Shown here in pieces: positions 53,276 through 62,749 of a DNA stretch of 64,000 bases. This DNA is from Aeromicrobium piscarium (GTDB taxonomy: Bacteria; Actinomycetota; Actinomycetes; Propionibacteriales; Nocardioidaceae). Numbering within the stretch: position 1 is the stretch's first letter; every line of letters starts with the position of its first letter. Under the pieces are notes generated by a model. The model did not search any database. It was not told where the DNA came from and saw nothing but the letters and a program-made list of their open reading frames with translations. The position numbers were made by a program, and so were the translations under genes. Location of the stretch: positions 1 through 64,000 of the forward strand of contig NZ_VLNT01000015.1 in NCBI RefSeq assembly GCF_007421815.1, given 5' to 3'.

Positions 53276-54043
53276 ATGGGTGCCGCCGAGATCGCGCTCG
53301 TTCTCGCGGCCGGGTTCGGTGCCGGCATCCTCAGCTCATCGGTCGGGGTCGCGTCGCTGCTGAGCTTCCCGATCCTGCTCGCGGTCGGACTTCCCCCGGT
53401 GGTCGCCAATACGACCAACACGGTGGGCCTGATCCCGGCTGGCGCCGGCGGGGTCGTCGGATACCGCGAGGAACTGCGCCAGGTGCGTGGCCTGGCGGTG
53501 CGGGTGGTCGTCCTGACCGGGCTCGCGGGGAGTATCGGGGCCGCGCTGCTGCTCGGTCTGCCGTCCAGCGTCTTCGAGTGGGTGGCGCCATGGCTAATCC
53601 TCGGCACCTGTCTATTGGTGGGAGTGCAGCCGCGGATCTCGCGCTGGCTCGCGGCACGCCATCCCGAGGGAGAGAACCGGCCCGCTCGAGTCCGGCTCTC
53701 TCCGCTGACCACCGTGTTCGTCGTGCTCACGGGTGTTTACGGCGGCTACTTCGGCGCCGGGGCCGGCGTCATGATGATCGCCGTCCTCGCGATCGGGCTG
53801 GATATCGACTTGCGGATCATCGGTGCTCTGCGGACGACATCGGTCATGGCCTCGAATGTGGTCGCGGGAGCGGTCTTCGTGGTGGTGGCCGATATCGACT
53901 GGGCTGTGGTGGCACTGCTGGCCGTCGGCTCGATCTTCGGCGGGTACGTCGGCGCGCGGATCGCCCGGCGCATGCCGGCGCCGCTGCTGCGAGCCGGGGT
54001 GGTGGCGGCGGGCATCGTCGCCGCCATCACGCTCTGGACCTGA
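53276..54043 (+). CDS. TSUP (TauE/SafE) family permease
   Basis: 255 residues, eight helices: GAGILSSSVGVASLLSFP, NTTNTVGLIPAG, GGYFGAGAGVMMIAVL, and the second-repeat GGYVGARIARRMPAPLL. Exports or imports organosulfonates or sulfite. ATG 53,276 has GGGAGGGG; the frame is open from 53,234. Confidence 0.85.
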   Translation: MGAAEIALVLAAGFGAGILSSSVGVASLLSFPILLAVGLPPVVANTTNTVGLIPAGAGGVVGYREELRQVRGLAVRVVVLTGLAGSIGAALLLGLPSSVFEWVAPWLILGTCLLVGVQPRISRWLAARHPEGENRPARVRLSPLTTVFVVLTGVYGGYFGAGAGVMMIAVLAIGLDIDLRIIGALRTTSVMASNVVAGAVFVVVADIDWAVVALLAVGSIFGGYVGARIARRMPAPLLRAGVVAAGIVAAITLWT

Positions 54044-54181
54044 GCTCCTCCGGTCTCCCCGCCGCCGCGAAGCGGTGAGCGTCGAGGTTGTCCACATTCT
54101 GGCGGTGGGGTCTTCCCGAAGCGGACCATCTCGTGCAAGATCGGCCAGGAGGGTCCGTTTCTCATCGGGGGTGAAGGGGCC

Positions 54182-55345
54182 GTGGATCAGGCTTTGGCGC
54201 AACAGGTGCGTCGTCTCGTGCGCGAGCGGCGTATCGATCCGGCCGATGACATCGAGGCGGTGCGTGCGGCGGCTGCCGATGTGGTGGCGGAGCACGAGGC
54301 CCGGAGTCTCACCGGTGCCGTTCGTTCGCTGGACGACCCCGACGTGGTGGTCGGGCAGCTGGTGGCCGATGCGGCCGGTTTCGGCCCGCTGCAGCGGTTC
54401 TTCGATGACGACGACGTCGAGGAGATCTGGATCAACGAACCGGATCGCGTCTTCATCGCCCGCGACGGCCGACACGAGTTGACATCGGTCCGGCTCACCG
54501 CCGAGCGTGTGCGGGAGCTGGTCGAGCGGATGCTCTCGAGCACTGGGCGCCGGCTCGATCTGAGTCAGCCTTTCGTCGACGCGATGTTGCCCGGCGGGCA
54601 TCGTCTGCACGTCGCCTTGAGTGGCATCGCGCGCGACTTCACCGCCGTCAACATCCGCAAGTTCGTCACCAAGGCATCCTCACTCGACGACCTCATCTCG
54701 CTCGGCACGATCGACACCGAGCTCGCCGCGCTGCTGCGCGAGGCGGTCCTGGACGGCAACAACATCGTCGTCTCCGGTGGCACCCAGGCCGGCAAGACCA
54801 CCCTCGTGAACTGTCTGGCCGGCGCGATCCCGGGAAGCCAGCGACTGATCTCGGTGGAAGAGGTCTTCGAACTGCGCTGCGCTCACCCGGACTGGGTGGC
54901 GCTGCAGACGCGCCAGGCCGGCCTCGAGGGCACCGGAGAGATCACGCTGCGCACCCTGGTCAAAGAGGCTCTGCGGATGCGGCCGAGCCGGATCATCGTG
55001 GGCGAGGTGCGCGCCGCGGAGGCCCTCGACCTGCTGCTGGCGCTCAACGCCGGCCTGCCGGGCATGGCCACCGTCCACGCCAGCTCCGCGCTGCAGGCGC
55101 TGACCAAGCTGTGCACGCTGCCGTTGCTCGCCGGTGAGAACATCTCCGCGCGGTTCGTGGTGCCCACCGTCGCCTCGTGCGTGGATCTCGTGGTCCACAC
55201 CGCCATCGCCGCGGACGGTCGCCGAGCCGTGCGCGAGGTCATCCGTGTCACCGGCCGGATCGAGGGAGACGTGATCGAGACCGAGACGGTGTACGACGCG
55301 ATGGCGGGCCGACGAACACGCGAGGAGCCGGCATGGGTGCACTGA
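54182..55345 (+). CDS. tadA: TadA/CpaF-type secretion ATPase
   Basis: 387 residues: Walker A SGGTQAGKTTLVN near residue 203, TLRTLVKEALRMRPSRIIVGEVR. Powers assembly of Flp/Tad pili. GTG 54,182. No TadZ/CpaE-type gene precedes it. Confidence 0.9.
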   Translation: MDQALAQQVRRLVRERRIDPADDIEAVRAAAADVVAEHEARSLTGAVRSLDDPDVVVGQLVADAAGFGPLQRFFDDDDVEEIWINEPDRVFIARDGRHELTSVRLTAERVRELVERMLSSTGRRLDLSQPFVDAMLPGGHRLHVALSGIARDFTAVNIRKFVTKASSLDDLISLGTIDTELAALLREAVLDGNNIVVSGGTQAGKTTLVNCLAGAIPGSQRLISVEEVFELRCAHPDWVALQTRQAGLEGTGEITLRTLVKEALRMRPSRIIVGEVRAAEALDLLLALNAGLPGMATVHASSALQALTKLCTLPLLAGENISARFVVPTVASCVDLVVHTAIAADGRRAVREVIRVTGRIEGDVIETETVYDAMAGRRTREEPAWVH

Positions 55346-56145
55346 TCGGCTTCACCGCTGGGATCGGGCTGTTGCTCATCCTCACGGCGAACGACCCCGG
55401 GGCGGCTACCCGGCGGCGATCGCGTTCCCGACGAGTGCCCTGGACCTGGCTCGGCGTGGGGACGTTGCTCGGGCTGATCAGCGGGCTGCTGGTCACGGCG
55501 ATCACCGGTGTCCTGGTGATCGGTGCGATAGCCGGCCTCGCCGCCGCGGTGTTGCCGTTGACGATCGTCCACGGCGTGGAGCGGCGCCGGCGCCGCGAGC
55601 AGGCTCAGGCCTGGCCGGACGCGGTGGACCAGCTGGCATCAGCGGTGCGCGCGGGCATGTCGCTTCCTGAGTCGGTCATCAGCCTGGCCGAGCACGGTCC
55701 CGAACCGCTGCGCGAACCGTTCGCGGCCTTCGCCCGCGACTATCAGTCCTCCGGCCGCTTCGTGGAGAGCCTCGAGCTGCTCAAGGGCCGTTTGGCGGAC
55801 CCGACGGGTGATCGTGTCGTCGAGGCGCTCCGACTCGCCCGCGAGGTCGGTGGGGGAGACCTCGGACGAATGCTCCGCTCGCTCGCGGGATATATCCGCG
55901 ATGATCAGCGCACTCGGGGAGAGCTGGAGGCGCGTCAGTCGTGGACCGTCTCCGGTGCCAGGCTGGCCGTCGCTGCTCCATGGCTGGTCCTCGTTTTCAT
56001 GAGCGGCCAACGCGAGGTCATCGGGCGGTTCGGGGAGCCGATGGGCATCGCCGTGCTCGTCGGTGGTGCGTTCAGCTGTCTGGTGGCTTACCGATTGATG
56101 CTGCGCGCCGGCCGGCTCCCCTTGGAAGGCCGGGTGCTCGCATGA
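55333..56145 (+). CDS. tadB: TadB-type pilus inner-membrane protein
   Basis: 270 residues with two N-terminal helices and a T2SSF domain (QAWPDAVDQLASAVRAGMSLPE). Start overlaps tadA by 13 bases with GAGGAG; stop overlaps tadC. Confidence 0.88.
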   Translation: MGALIGFTAGIGLLLILTANDPGAATRRRSRSRRVPWTWLGVGTLLGLISGLLVTAITGVLVIGAIAGLAAAVLPLTIVHGVERRRRREQAQAWPDAVDQLASAVRAGMSLPESVISLAEHGPEPLREPFAAFARDYQSSGRFVESLELLKGRLADPTGDRVVEALRLAREVGGGDLGRMLRSLAGYIRDDQRTRGELEARQSWTVSGARLAVAAPWLVLVFMSGQREVIGRFGEPMGIAVLVGGAFSCLVAYRLMLRAGRLPLEGRVLA

Positions 56146-57041
56146 TCGGCGCGGTCATCGGACTGCTGGGCAGCACGGGGCTCGTCCTGGTGGTCGTGGC
56201 GTGGCGCGAGAATCGTCGTCCGGCGCTGATGGCACGTGTCGGGCCCTATGTGCGCGATCTACGGGTGCACGATCCTGCGGTGGAGTCCCTCGGTCCTCGA
56301 CTGACGTCGATCTGGCGCGCGAGCACGACCGCGGTGGGCGAGATCGTCGGCAGCGGGGCGAGCGTCTCCAGGAGGCTCGTGCGTGCGGGGGATCGGGGTG
56401 ATCTCGAGGGCTTCCGTATGCGGCAGGCCCAGTGGGGGTTGGCCGGCTTCGGTGTGGCCTTCGCTGTCGCGCTGGCGGCGTCCGCGCGCGGGGCGGCCCT
56501 GGCGCCGCTGCTCGTGCTCTGCCTCGCTGGCGGCCTGGCTGGAGTCTTCGGCTGCGATCAACGACTGACCGCCCAGGTCCGGGACCGAGAGCAACGGCTC
56601 GTGCGGGAGTTCCCCGTCGCGGCTGATCTGCTCGCCCTGGCCGTCGCGGCGGGGGAGAGCCCACGGGCCGCGGTCGAACGGGTCGGCGCGCGGCTGCGCG
56701 GTCCCCTCGGGGACGAGTTCGCGCGACTCCTCGCCGACATACGTTCGGGCACGCCGGTACCGGAGGCCTTCACCGCGCTCGGACGCCGGACGGGGGTTCC
56801 GAGCACCGCGCGATTCGCCGAGGCGATGGCCGTCGCGGTAGAACGCGGCACACCGCTGGTGGACGTGCTGCATGCGCAGTCCGCCGATGTCCGCGATGCC
56901 GGGCGACGCGCGCTCGTGGAGTCCGCGGGCCGGCGGGAGATCACGATGATGATCCCGGTCGTCTTCCTCGTCCTGCCCGTCACCGTGATCTTCGCCTTTT
57001 ATCCCGGGTGGGTCAGCCTCACCCTGACATCCGGTTTCTGA
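56142..57041 (+). CDS. tadC: TadC-type pilus inner-membrane protein
   Basis: 299 residues with T2SSF domain (VREFPVAADLLALAVAAGES) and terminal helices; C-terminal FYPGWVSLTLTSGF. ATGA overlap with tadB. Confidence 0.88.
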   Translation: MIGAVIGLLGSTGLVLVVVAWRENRRPALMARVGPYVRDLRVHDPAVESLGPRLTSIWRASTTAVGEIVGSGASVSRRLVRAGDRGDLEGFRMRQAQWGLAGFGVAFAVALAASARGAALAPLLVLCLAGGLAGVFGCDQRLTAQVRDREQRLVREFPVAADLLALAVAAGESPRAAVERVGARLRGPLGDEFARLLADIRSGTPVPEAFTALGRRTGVPSTARFAEAMAVAVERGTPLVDVLHAQSADVRDAGRRALVESAGRREITMMIPVVFLVLPVTVIFAFYPGWVSLTLTSGF

Positions 57042-57058
57042 CCCCGAAGAGAGGAAGA

Positions 57059-57226
57059 ATGATGCTGCGACGATGGATCGACCGGCCCCGCGATGAGCAG
57101 GGGGACGTGCCCGGCTGGGTCATGGTCACGATCATGACCGCGGGCTTGGTGGCGGCGCTGACGGCGATCGCCGGGCCGCGGCTCAGTGCGATGCTCGACA
57201 GCGCGCTGAGCGCCGTCGGGGGATGA
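57059..57226 (+). CDS. small pilin-like protein (Flp/DUF4244-like)
   Basis: 55 residues, basic N-terminus, one hydrophobic helix after a DEQGDVPGW processing-like site. In the usual position of the Flp pilin. Overlaps the TadE gene by ATGA. Confidence 0.75.
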   Translation: MMLRRWIDRPRDEQGDVPGWVMVTIMTAGLVAALTAIAGPRLSAMLDSALSAVGG

Positions 57227-57600
57227 CGCGTGAGCGCGGTGCCGCGGTGCCGGAGTTCGTCCTGGCGCTCGCATTGGTACTGCCGATCGCGATCGGCATC
57301 GTCCAGCTCGCCTTGGTCGCGCATGTGCGCTCGACGTTGACCGCGGCAGCCGCCGAAGGAGCTCGCGCCGGGGCGCCGCTCGGAGCCAGTGTCGCCGATG
57401 CCGAGCAGAGTGCGCGACGTCTCGCCGACACGACGCTGGCGGCGCGCTTCGCCGAGGACATCGCCGCGACTCGCACCACGCTCGACGGGCTCCCCGTCGT
57501 CGAGGTCACGATGCGCGCGGAGGTCCCGCCGCTCGGCGTGGCCGGCCCGGGTGTCCCGGTCACGGTGACCGGTCACGCCGTCATCCAGGGAGAGCCGTGA
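57223..57600 (+). CDS. tadE: TadE-like pseudopilin
   Basis: 125 residues with GAAVPEFVLALALVLPIAIG: Glu in the TadE prepilin-peptidase context. Minor pilin. Confidence 0.85.
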   Translation: MTRERGAAVPEFVLALALVLPIAIGIVQLALVAHVRSTLTAAAAEGARAGAPLGASVADAEQSARRLADTTLAARFAEDIAATRTTLDGLPVVEVTMRAEVPPLGVAGPGVPVTVTGHAVIQGEP

Positions 57601-58013
57601 CGGAGAGGGGGAGCGCGACCATCGAGCTGACCTGGCTCGTGGTGCTGTTGTTGGTCCCCTTCGTCTATGCCGTCGTGGCGGTCTTCGACACCCAGCGGAC
57701 GGCGTATGCCGCCTCCACCGCGAGTGCTGCGGCGACGCGAGCGTTCGTCCAGGCGCCTGACGAGTCGACCGCCCACCAGCTGGCTCATCGCGCGGCGGAT
57801 CTGACCTGGCGAGACTTCGGGGTCGACGTGCGGCCGGAGATCGAACTGCGCTGTGTTCCGGCGTGCTTCGAACCGGGTGGGCGCGTCGAGGTGGTCGTGA
57901 CGACGCGGCAGCCGCTGCCCTTGGTTCCCGATGCCTGGGGGAGCTCGCTCGCCGGTATCGACATCAGCTCGACCCACACCGAACCGTTCGGCACCTATCG
58001 CGGGGCACCATGA
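57597..58013 (+). CDS. TadE/TadF-like minor pilin
   Basis: 138 residues, one N-terminal helix after GSATIELTW; central Cys pair (LRCVPACF). GTG overlaps the tadE stop. Confidence 0.82.
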   Translation: MTERGSATIELTWLVVLLLVPFVYAVVAVFDTQRTAYAASTASAAATRAFVQAPDESTAHQLAHRAADLTWRDFGVDVRPEIELRCVPACFEPGGRVEVVVTTRQPLPLVPDAWGSSLAGIDISSTHTEPFGTYRGAP

Positions 58014-58417
58014 GGCGCGATGAGGGCAACACCACGGTCCTGGCCATCGGCCTGCTGCTGGTGCTCGGTCTGCTGACCGTCGTGGTCGTCAACGCCTCGG
58101 CCGCGTTCCTGGAACGGCGCGACCTGATGAACCTCGCCGAAAGGGCGGCGCTCACCGCCGCCGATGGGCTGGCGCGTGATCAGCTGTATCTCGGTGGGGA
58201 TGCCGGCTCCACGATCGTTCTCGATCTGCGCGAGGCCACGGCATTGACGCGATCGGTGGTCCCCTCCGACACCGGAGTGGACGTGGTGGTGCAGGGCGAC
58301 ATGGTGACCGTCCGTCTCGATCGCCGCTATGTGCTCCCTCTCCGTCCACCGGGATGGAATGGAGAGGTGGGCATCACCGCCGAATCGACGGCGCAGTTGC
58401 GCTACGCCGGTCCGTGA
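58010..58417 (+). CDS. Rv3660c-type/TadG-like pilus-locus protein
   Basis: 135 residues: N-terminal helix after RRDEGNTTVLAIGLLLVLGL, then helical region LERRDLMNLAERAALTAADG, as in TadG N-terminal domains but without the vWA part. Last gene of the coupled Tad operon. The name is a context-based guess. Confidence 0.7.
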   Translation: MRRDEGNTTVLAIGLLLVLGLLTVVVVNASAAFLERRDLMNLAERAALTAADGLARDQLYLGGDAGSTIVLDLREATALTRSVVPSDTGVDVVVQGDMVTVRLDRRYVLPLRPPGWNGEVGITAESTAQLRYAGP

Positions 58418-58472
58418 CCTTCCGAAGCCACGTGAGTGGCTGTCGGTTCGCGCCAGGCGATAACCTGCCAGG

Positions 58473-59585
58473 GTGGCTCTTCCTGATCTGTCCGAACGTC
58501 TGAAGCACCTCGACGCCACCATGGCGTCGATCGAGAAGGTGCTCGATCTCGACGCGATCCGCGCCGAGATCGCCGAGCTGCAGGAGCAGGTCGGCGCCCC
58601 AGACCTGTGGGACGACCAGGCCAATGCGCAGCGGGTCACCGGGCGGCTCTCGGTTCTGCAGGCCGAGCTCGAGCGCACCACGTCGTTGCGCCAGCGGCTC
58701 GAGGACGTCGAGGTCCTCCTCGAGCTCGCGGCAGAGGAGGGAGATGCCGACTCACGCTCGGAAGCCGAGGCGGAGGTCAATCGACTCGCCAGCGCGATCG
58801 AGAGCCTCGAGGTGCGCACCCTGCTCTCCGGTGAGTTCGACGAGCGTGAGGCGCTGGTGACGATCCGATCGGGCGCGGGTGGCGTCGATGCGGCCGATTT
58901 CGCCGAGATGTTGCAACGCATGTACGTGCGGTGGGCCGAGCGTCATGGTTATCCGGTCGAGGTCTACGACACGTCCTACGCCGAGGAGGCGGGGCTCAAG
59001 TCCACGACCTTCGCCGTGAAGGCACCGTACGCCTACGGCACACTGTCGGTCGAAGCCGGCACGCACCGCCTCGTACGCATCTCGCCGTTCGACAACCAGG
59101 GTCGCCGCCAGACCTCGTTCGCCGCGGTCGAGGTCGTGCCGGTGCTGGAGGCGACTGATGACATCGACATCCCCGACGAGGAGATCCGCGTCGACGTCTA
59201 TCGTTCCAGTGGTCCGGGTGGGCAGAGCGTCAACACGACCGACTCCGCGGTTCGCCTCACCCATATCCCCACCGGCGTGGTGGTGAGCTGCCAGAACGAG
59301 AAGTCGCAGCTGCAGAACAAGGCCAGCGCGATGGTCATCTTGAAGGCCAAGCTGCTCGCGCTCAAGAAGGCCGAGGAGCGTGCCCAGCTCGATGAGCTGC
59401 GAGGCGACGTCGCCGCCTCGTGGGGCGACCAGATGCGCAACTACGTGCTCAACCCGTATCAGATGGTCAAGGACCTGCGTACCGAGCACGAGACCGGCAA
59501 CACCCAGGCCGTGCTCGACGGTGAGATCGACGACTTCATCGAGTCCGGCATCCGCTGGCGTCGCGGCCAGCAGGCCAACGCCTGA
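58473..59585 (+). CDS. prfB: peptide chain release factor 2
   Basis: 370 residues. GGQ in [18 protein letters not shown], recognition SPF in [18 protein letters not shown] start. No programmed frameshift, as usual in actinobacteria. Confidence 0.97.
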   Translation: MALPDLSERLKHLDATMASIEKVLDLDAIRAEIAELQEQVGAPDLWDDQANAQRVTGRLSVLQAELERTTSLRQRLEDVEVLLELAAEEGDADSRSEAEAEVNRLASAIESLEVRTLLSGEFDEREALVTIRSGAGGVDAADFAEMLQRMYVRWAERHGYPVEVYDTSYAEEAGLKSTTFAVKAPYAYGTLSVEAGTHRLVRISPFDNQGRRQTSFAAVEVVPVLEATDDIDIPDEEIRVDVYRSSGPGGQSVNTTDSAVRLTHIPTGVVVSCQNEKSQLQNKASAMVILKAKLLALKKAEERAQLDELRGDVAASWGDQMRNYVLNPYQMVKDLRTEHETGNTQAVLDGEIDDFIESGIRWRRGQQANA

Positions 59586-59609
59586 CCCTCCGAGTCCAGC
59601 TTTTGCCGG

Positions 59610-59788
59610 GTTGTGGCCCGTTTCGCCTCGGCGAGACGGGCCACAACCGGCCACATCCAGCGGGTCTCATGCCAGGAGTCCGGATGTCGAGATCGTCTCG
59701 GTATCCGGGCGGCTGGGGATCTGCCCTCGACATGTGGCCGCCTATGGCCCGTCCGGGGGCCGCAGACCGGGCCACAAGCGGCCACATC
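59610..59788. repeat. nested GGCCACA repeats between prfB and PCMT-like gene
   Basis: An 18-bp hairpin (59,610-59,627 with 59,630-59,647, one G-T) is followed by GGCCACAT / ATGTGGCC (59,650-59,657; 59,732-59,739), ATGTCGAG / CTCGACAT, and a 20-base direct repeat (59,638-59,657 and 59,769-59,788, one mismatch). No gene seen in this 230-base gap. Confidence 0.65.
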
Positions 59789-59815
59789 TGATCCGCGGGC
59801 GCGTAGGCTCGCGAC

Positions 59816-60379
59816 ATGGAGGACTCGGCTATCGACCGGGTGTTCGCCGAGGTCGATCGGGCGGACTTCCTGCCACCTGACCGGCGCGATGACGCCGGCC
59901 GTGACGAACCCATCGCCATCGGTCAGGGGCAGACCAACTCCCAGCCCTACACCGTGCGGGTGATGCTGGAGCTTTTGGATGTCCGCCCCGGTCACCGCGT
60001 GCTCGATGTCGGCAGCGGATCGGGATGGACCACCGCGCTGCTCGGATGTCTCGTCGGGCCCGATGGGCTCGTCGTCGGTGTCGAGCTCGAACCGGAACTG
60101 GTCCGCTTCGGCTCGGAGAACCTCGCCCGATACGCCATGGAGTGGACGAGCATCCGCCAGCCCGAGGCCGGGGTGCTCGGCGCACCCGACCTGGCCCCCT
60201 ACGACCGCATCCTCGTCTCCGCCACCGCGCGCGAGCTGCCGTCCACCCTCGTGGGCCAACTGGCCGAGGACGGCGTGATGGTGGTACCCGTCGGCGCGGA
60301 CATGCTCCGGGTGAGGCGTCGTGAGGGCGACGTCGACGTCACCCGCCACGGCACGTTCAGCTTCGTGCCGCTGCGCTGA
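59816..60379 (+). CDS. protein-L-isoaspartate O-methyltransferase-like
   Basis: 187 residues, SAM-dependent Rossmann fold: VLDVGSGSGWTTALLG and QTNSQPYTVRVMLELL as in PCMT. Shorter than typical PCMT (~210). Confidence 0.82.
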   Translation: MEDSAIDRVFAEVDRADFLPPDRRDDAGRDEPIAIGQGQTNSQPYTVRVMLELLDVRPGHRVLDVGSGSGWTTALLGCLVGPDGLVVGVELEPELVRFGSENLARYAMEWTSIRQPEAGVLGAPDLAPYDRILVSATARELPSTLVGQLAEDGVMVVPVGADMLRVRRREGDVDVTRHGTFSFVPLR

Positions 60380-60382
60380 CGC

Positions 60383-61042
60383 TCAGCCCCCGGCGAGCCC
60401 GTGCTCGTAGGCCGCGATCACCAGCTGCGCGCGGTCCCGTGCGCCGAGCTTGGACAACAGGCTGCCGATATGGGTCTTGACCGTCTTGATCGAGATCGTC
60501 AGCCCGGCGGCGATCTCGTCATTGGACAGGCCGCGTGCCACGAGGGTGAGCACCTCGGTCTCGCGCGTGGTCACGGCCGGCAGGTCTCGCTGGATGCTCG
60601 CTGCCGGCCGGTCGAGGTAGTGGCCGACGATCCGCGCGAGGATCGCCGGCGCGAACAGCGACTCCCCGTCGTGGGTCCGGCGGATCGCATCGACGAGCTG
60701 AGCCGGTCCGGAGTCCTTCAGCACGAAGCCGCTCGCACCGGCGCGCAATGCTCCGCTGACGTACTCGTCCAGCTCGAACATGCTCAGCACCAGCACCCGA
60801 GTCCCGTCCAGATCGGGGTCGGCCCGGATTCTCCGTGTCGCCTCGATCCCGTCGACACCGGGCATTCGCAGGTCCATCAGGACGACATCGGGCCGCGACG
60901 TCCTCGCCTCGACCACGGCTTCCTCGCCCGTCGCCGCCTCGCCGACCACGGAGAGGTCGTCCGCGCCGTCGACGATCAGGCGCAGGCTGTGCCGCAGCAG
61001 GGCCTGATCGTCGACGACGAGCACCCGTACCGGCGCGGTCAC
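60383..61042 (-). CDS. NarL/LuxR-type response regulator
   Basis: 219 residues: receiver with DDQ, phospho-Asp in DVVLMDLRMPGVDG and conserved Lys in VLKDSG; LuxR HTH LVARGLSNDEIAAGLTISIK. ATGA overlap with its kinase. Confidence 0.93.
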   Translation of the reverse strand: MTAPVRVLVVDDQALLRHSLRLIVDGADDLSVVGEAATGEEAVVEARTSRPDVVLMDLRMPGVDGIEATRRIRADPDLDGTRVLVLSMFELDEYVSGALRAGASGFVLKDSGPAQLVDAIRRTHDGESLFAPAILARIVGHYLDRPAASIQRDLPAVTTRETEVLTLVARGLSNDEIAAGLTISIKTVKTHIGSLLSKLGARDRAQLVIAAYEHGLAGG

Positions 61043-61905
61043 GATGTCCGCCCGGGACTATCGGGGATCCGCGCCGTGACGAGAAAGCCCCCGCCGTCCT
61101 CCCGTGCGATCAGCAGCCCGCCGAGAGCCGCGACCCGTTCGCGCAGTCCGGTGAGCCCGTGCCCGGCCCCTCGGTGCGGCACCCATCCCGCGGCGGGCCC
61201 CTCGTCGCACACGGTCGCGACGATGTCGGCACCCTCGCGGCGCACTTCGACGGTCGCGGTCGTCGGCCCCGCGTGCCGGGCACTGTTGGCGAGAGCCTCA
61301 CGCACCACGGCGCACAGCGCTATCTGGACGCCGGCCGATACGCGGCCCACATCCGTCGGTTCCAGCTGCGCCCGGACACCCGATGCCCGTGCCCCCTCGA
61401 TCAGCTCGGGCAAGTCGGCCAGGGTGGCGGCGGGGCGCAACGGCGCCACATCGCCGGGGGAGCGGAGCACCGCCAGCATCCGCCGGAGCTCGGTCGTCGC
61501 TTCGTGTCCCGCCTGCTCGATATCGGCCAATGCCCGCGCCCGTTCGTGTTCGCCCTCCGGCCCCTCGAGTCCGCGCGCGGAGGCCGCACGCACGGTCATC
61601 AGGCCGAGGCCGTGGGACGCGAGATCGTGCAGGTCGCGGGCGATGCGCAGCCGCTCGGCCGCGGCCGCCCGCTCGTGTGCCCACGCGGTCAGCCGGTCCT
61701 CATAGGCCCGGCGCTGGCGACGGGTCGCGATGAGGGCCCATGCCAGGACGACCGCGGAGGCGGCGAATGCCACCAGTGCCACCGTCACGGCACCCGCCAT
61801 GCTGTCCACACCGACCAGGAGCAGGCCGGCGGTCAGCAAGCCCAAGGTGCCGAGGGCGGCCGGCCAGGCCCGCGAGCGCCAGGTCGGCCGGTCGGCGGAG
61901 TCCAC
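61039..61905 (-). CDS. HisKA_3-type sensor histidine kinase
   Basis: 288 residues, two N-terminal membrane helices, phospho-His motif RIARDLHDLASHGLG, ATPase GHGLTGLRERVAALGG. GTG 61,905 or ATG 61,941. No extracellular sensor domain. Probably senses membrane stress and controls the divergent ABC exporter. Confidence 0.88.
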   Translation of the reverse strand: MDSADRPTWRSRAWPAALGTLGLLTAGLLLVGVDSMAGAVTVALVAFAASAVVLAWALIATRRQRRAYEDRLTAWAHERAAAAERLRIARDLHDLASHGLGLMTVRAASARGLEGPEGEHERARALADIEQAGHEATTELRRMLAVLRSPGDVAPLRPAATLADLPELIEGARASGVRAQLEPTDVGRVSAGVQIALCAVVREALANSARHAGPTTATVEVRREGADIVATVCDEGPAAGWVPHRGAGHGLTGLRERVAALGGLLIAREDGGGFLVTARIPDSPGRTS

Positions 61906-61940
61906 GCGCCTGATTCTAGGTCGCGCACCGACCCCTGACA

Positions 61941-62001
61941 TCGGACCTGGGTCCGAGAGACCGTGGTCCGACGCCCCGCCACCAGGTCCGGTCGTCGGAC
62001 C
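61941..62001. promoter_or_regulatory. cluster of GGTCCG motifs
   Basis: Five copies of GGTCCG/CGGACC lie between the kinase and the ABC genes, including the dyad TCGGACC-TG-GGTCCGA (61,941-61,956). Likely response-regulator sites. Confidence 0.5.
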
Positions 62002-62038
62002 GATGACGGTACGGGTCCCGACGCGCTGGGATGGAGAG

Positions 62039-62749
62039 ATGCTGCAGATCGAGCACCTCGTCAAACGCCACGGAGCGCGCACTGTCCTGGATCGCGTTGA
62101 CCTCGAAGCCCGTCCGGGGCGGGTGACCGCGTTCCTCGGCCCCAATGGCGCCGGCAAGTCGTCCACCCTGCGTGTCCTTCTGGGCCTCGATCGTCCCGAC
62201 GGCGGCCGGGCGCTCGTCGCGGGCCGGCCCTATCGGGAGCTGGCCGATCCGGCCCGCGTGATAGGGGCGATGCTCGACGGCTCCGGCGCCCATCGCTCGC
62301 GTCGGGCACGCCACCACCTCGCGTGGATCGCGCGTGCCGGAGGCATCGACCCGCGCCGCGTCGACGAGGTGCTCGAGCAGGTCGGGCTCGCCGACGCCGC
62401 ACGGACGCGTGTGGGCCGTTTCTCGCTCGGCATGGGTCAACGCCTCGGTCTGGCGGCAGCGCTGCTCGGTGAGCCCGAGGCGCTCGTGCTCGACGAGCCC
62501 GTGAACGGTCTGGACCCGGAGGGAATCCGCTGGATCCGCGGCCTGTTGCGCGGACACGCCGACGACGGTGGGACGGTGCTGCTGTCCAGCCACCTGATGA
62601 GCGAGGTCGCGGGCATCGCCGACGATCTGGTGGTGATCGCCGGTGGCCGGGTCGTCGCCTCGGGCCCCATCGCCGACGTGACGCGAGGCTACGAGAACCT
62701 GGAGGACGCCTTCTTCGCGCTCACCGGTGGATCGGAGGGAATGAGATGA
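62039..62749 (+). CDS. ABC transporter ATP-binding protein
   Basis: 236 residues: Walker A GPNGAGKSST, signature FSLGMGQRL, Walker B ALVLDEP. Type common in lantibiotic/antibiotic immunity exporters. ATG 62,039 with GGAG upstream; stop overlaps the permease start. Confidence 0.93.
   Translation: MLQIEHLVKRHGARTVLDRVDLEARPGRVTAFLGPNGAGKSSTLRVLLGLDRPDGGRALVAGRPYRELADPARVIGAMLDGSGAHRSRRARHHLAWIARAGGIDPRRVDEVLEQVGLADAARTRVGRFSLGMGQRLGLAAALLGEPEALVLDEPVNGLDPEGIRWIRGLLRGHADDGGTVLLSSHLMSEVAGIADDLVVIAGGRVVASGPIADVTRGYENLEDAFFALTGGSEGMR

Noticed and set aside
58473-58620. Programmed frameshift in prfB
   Set aside because: Frame is continuous from the start; no CUU-UGA site.
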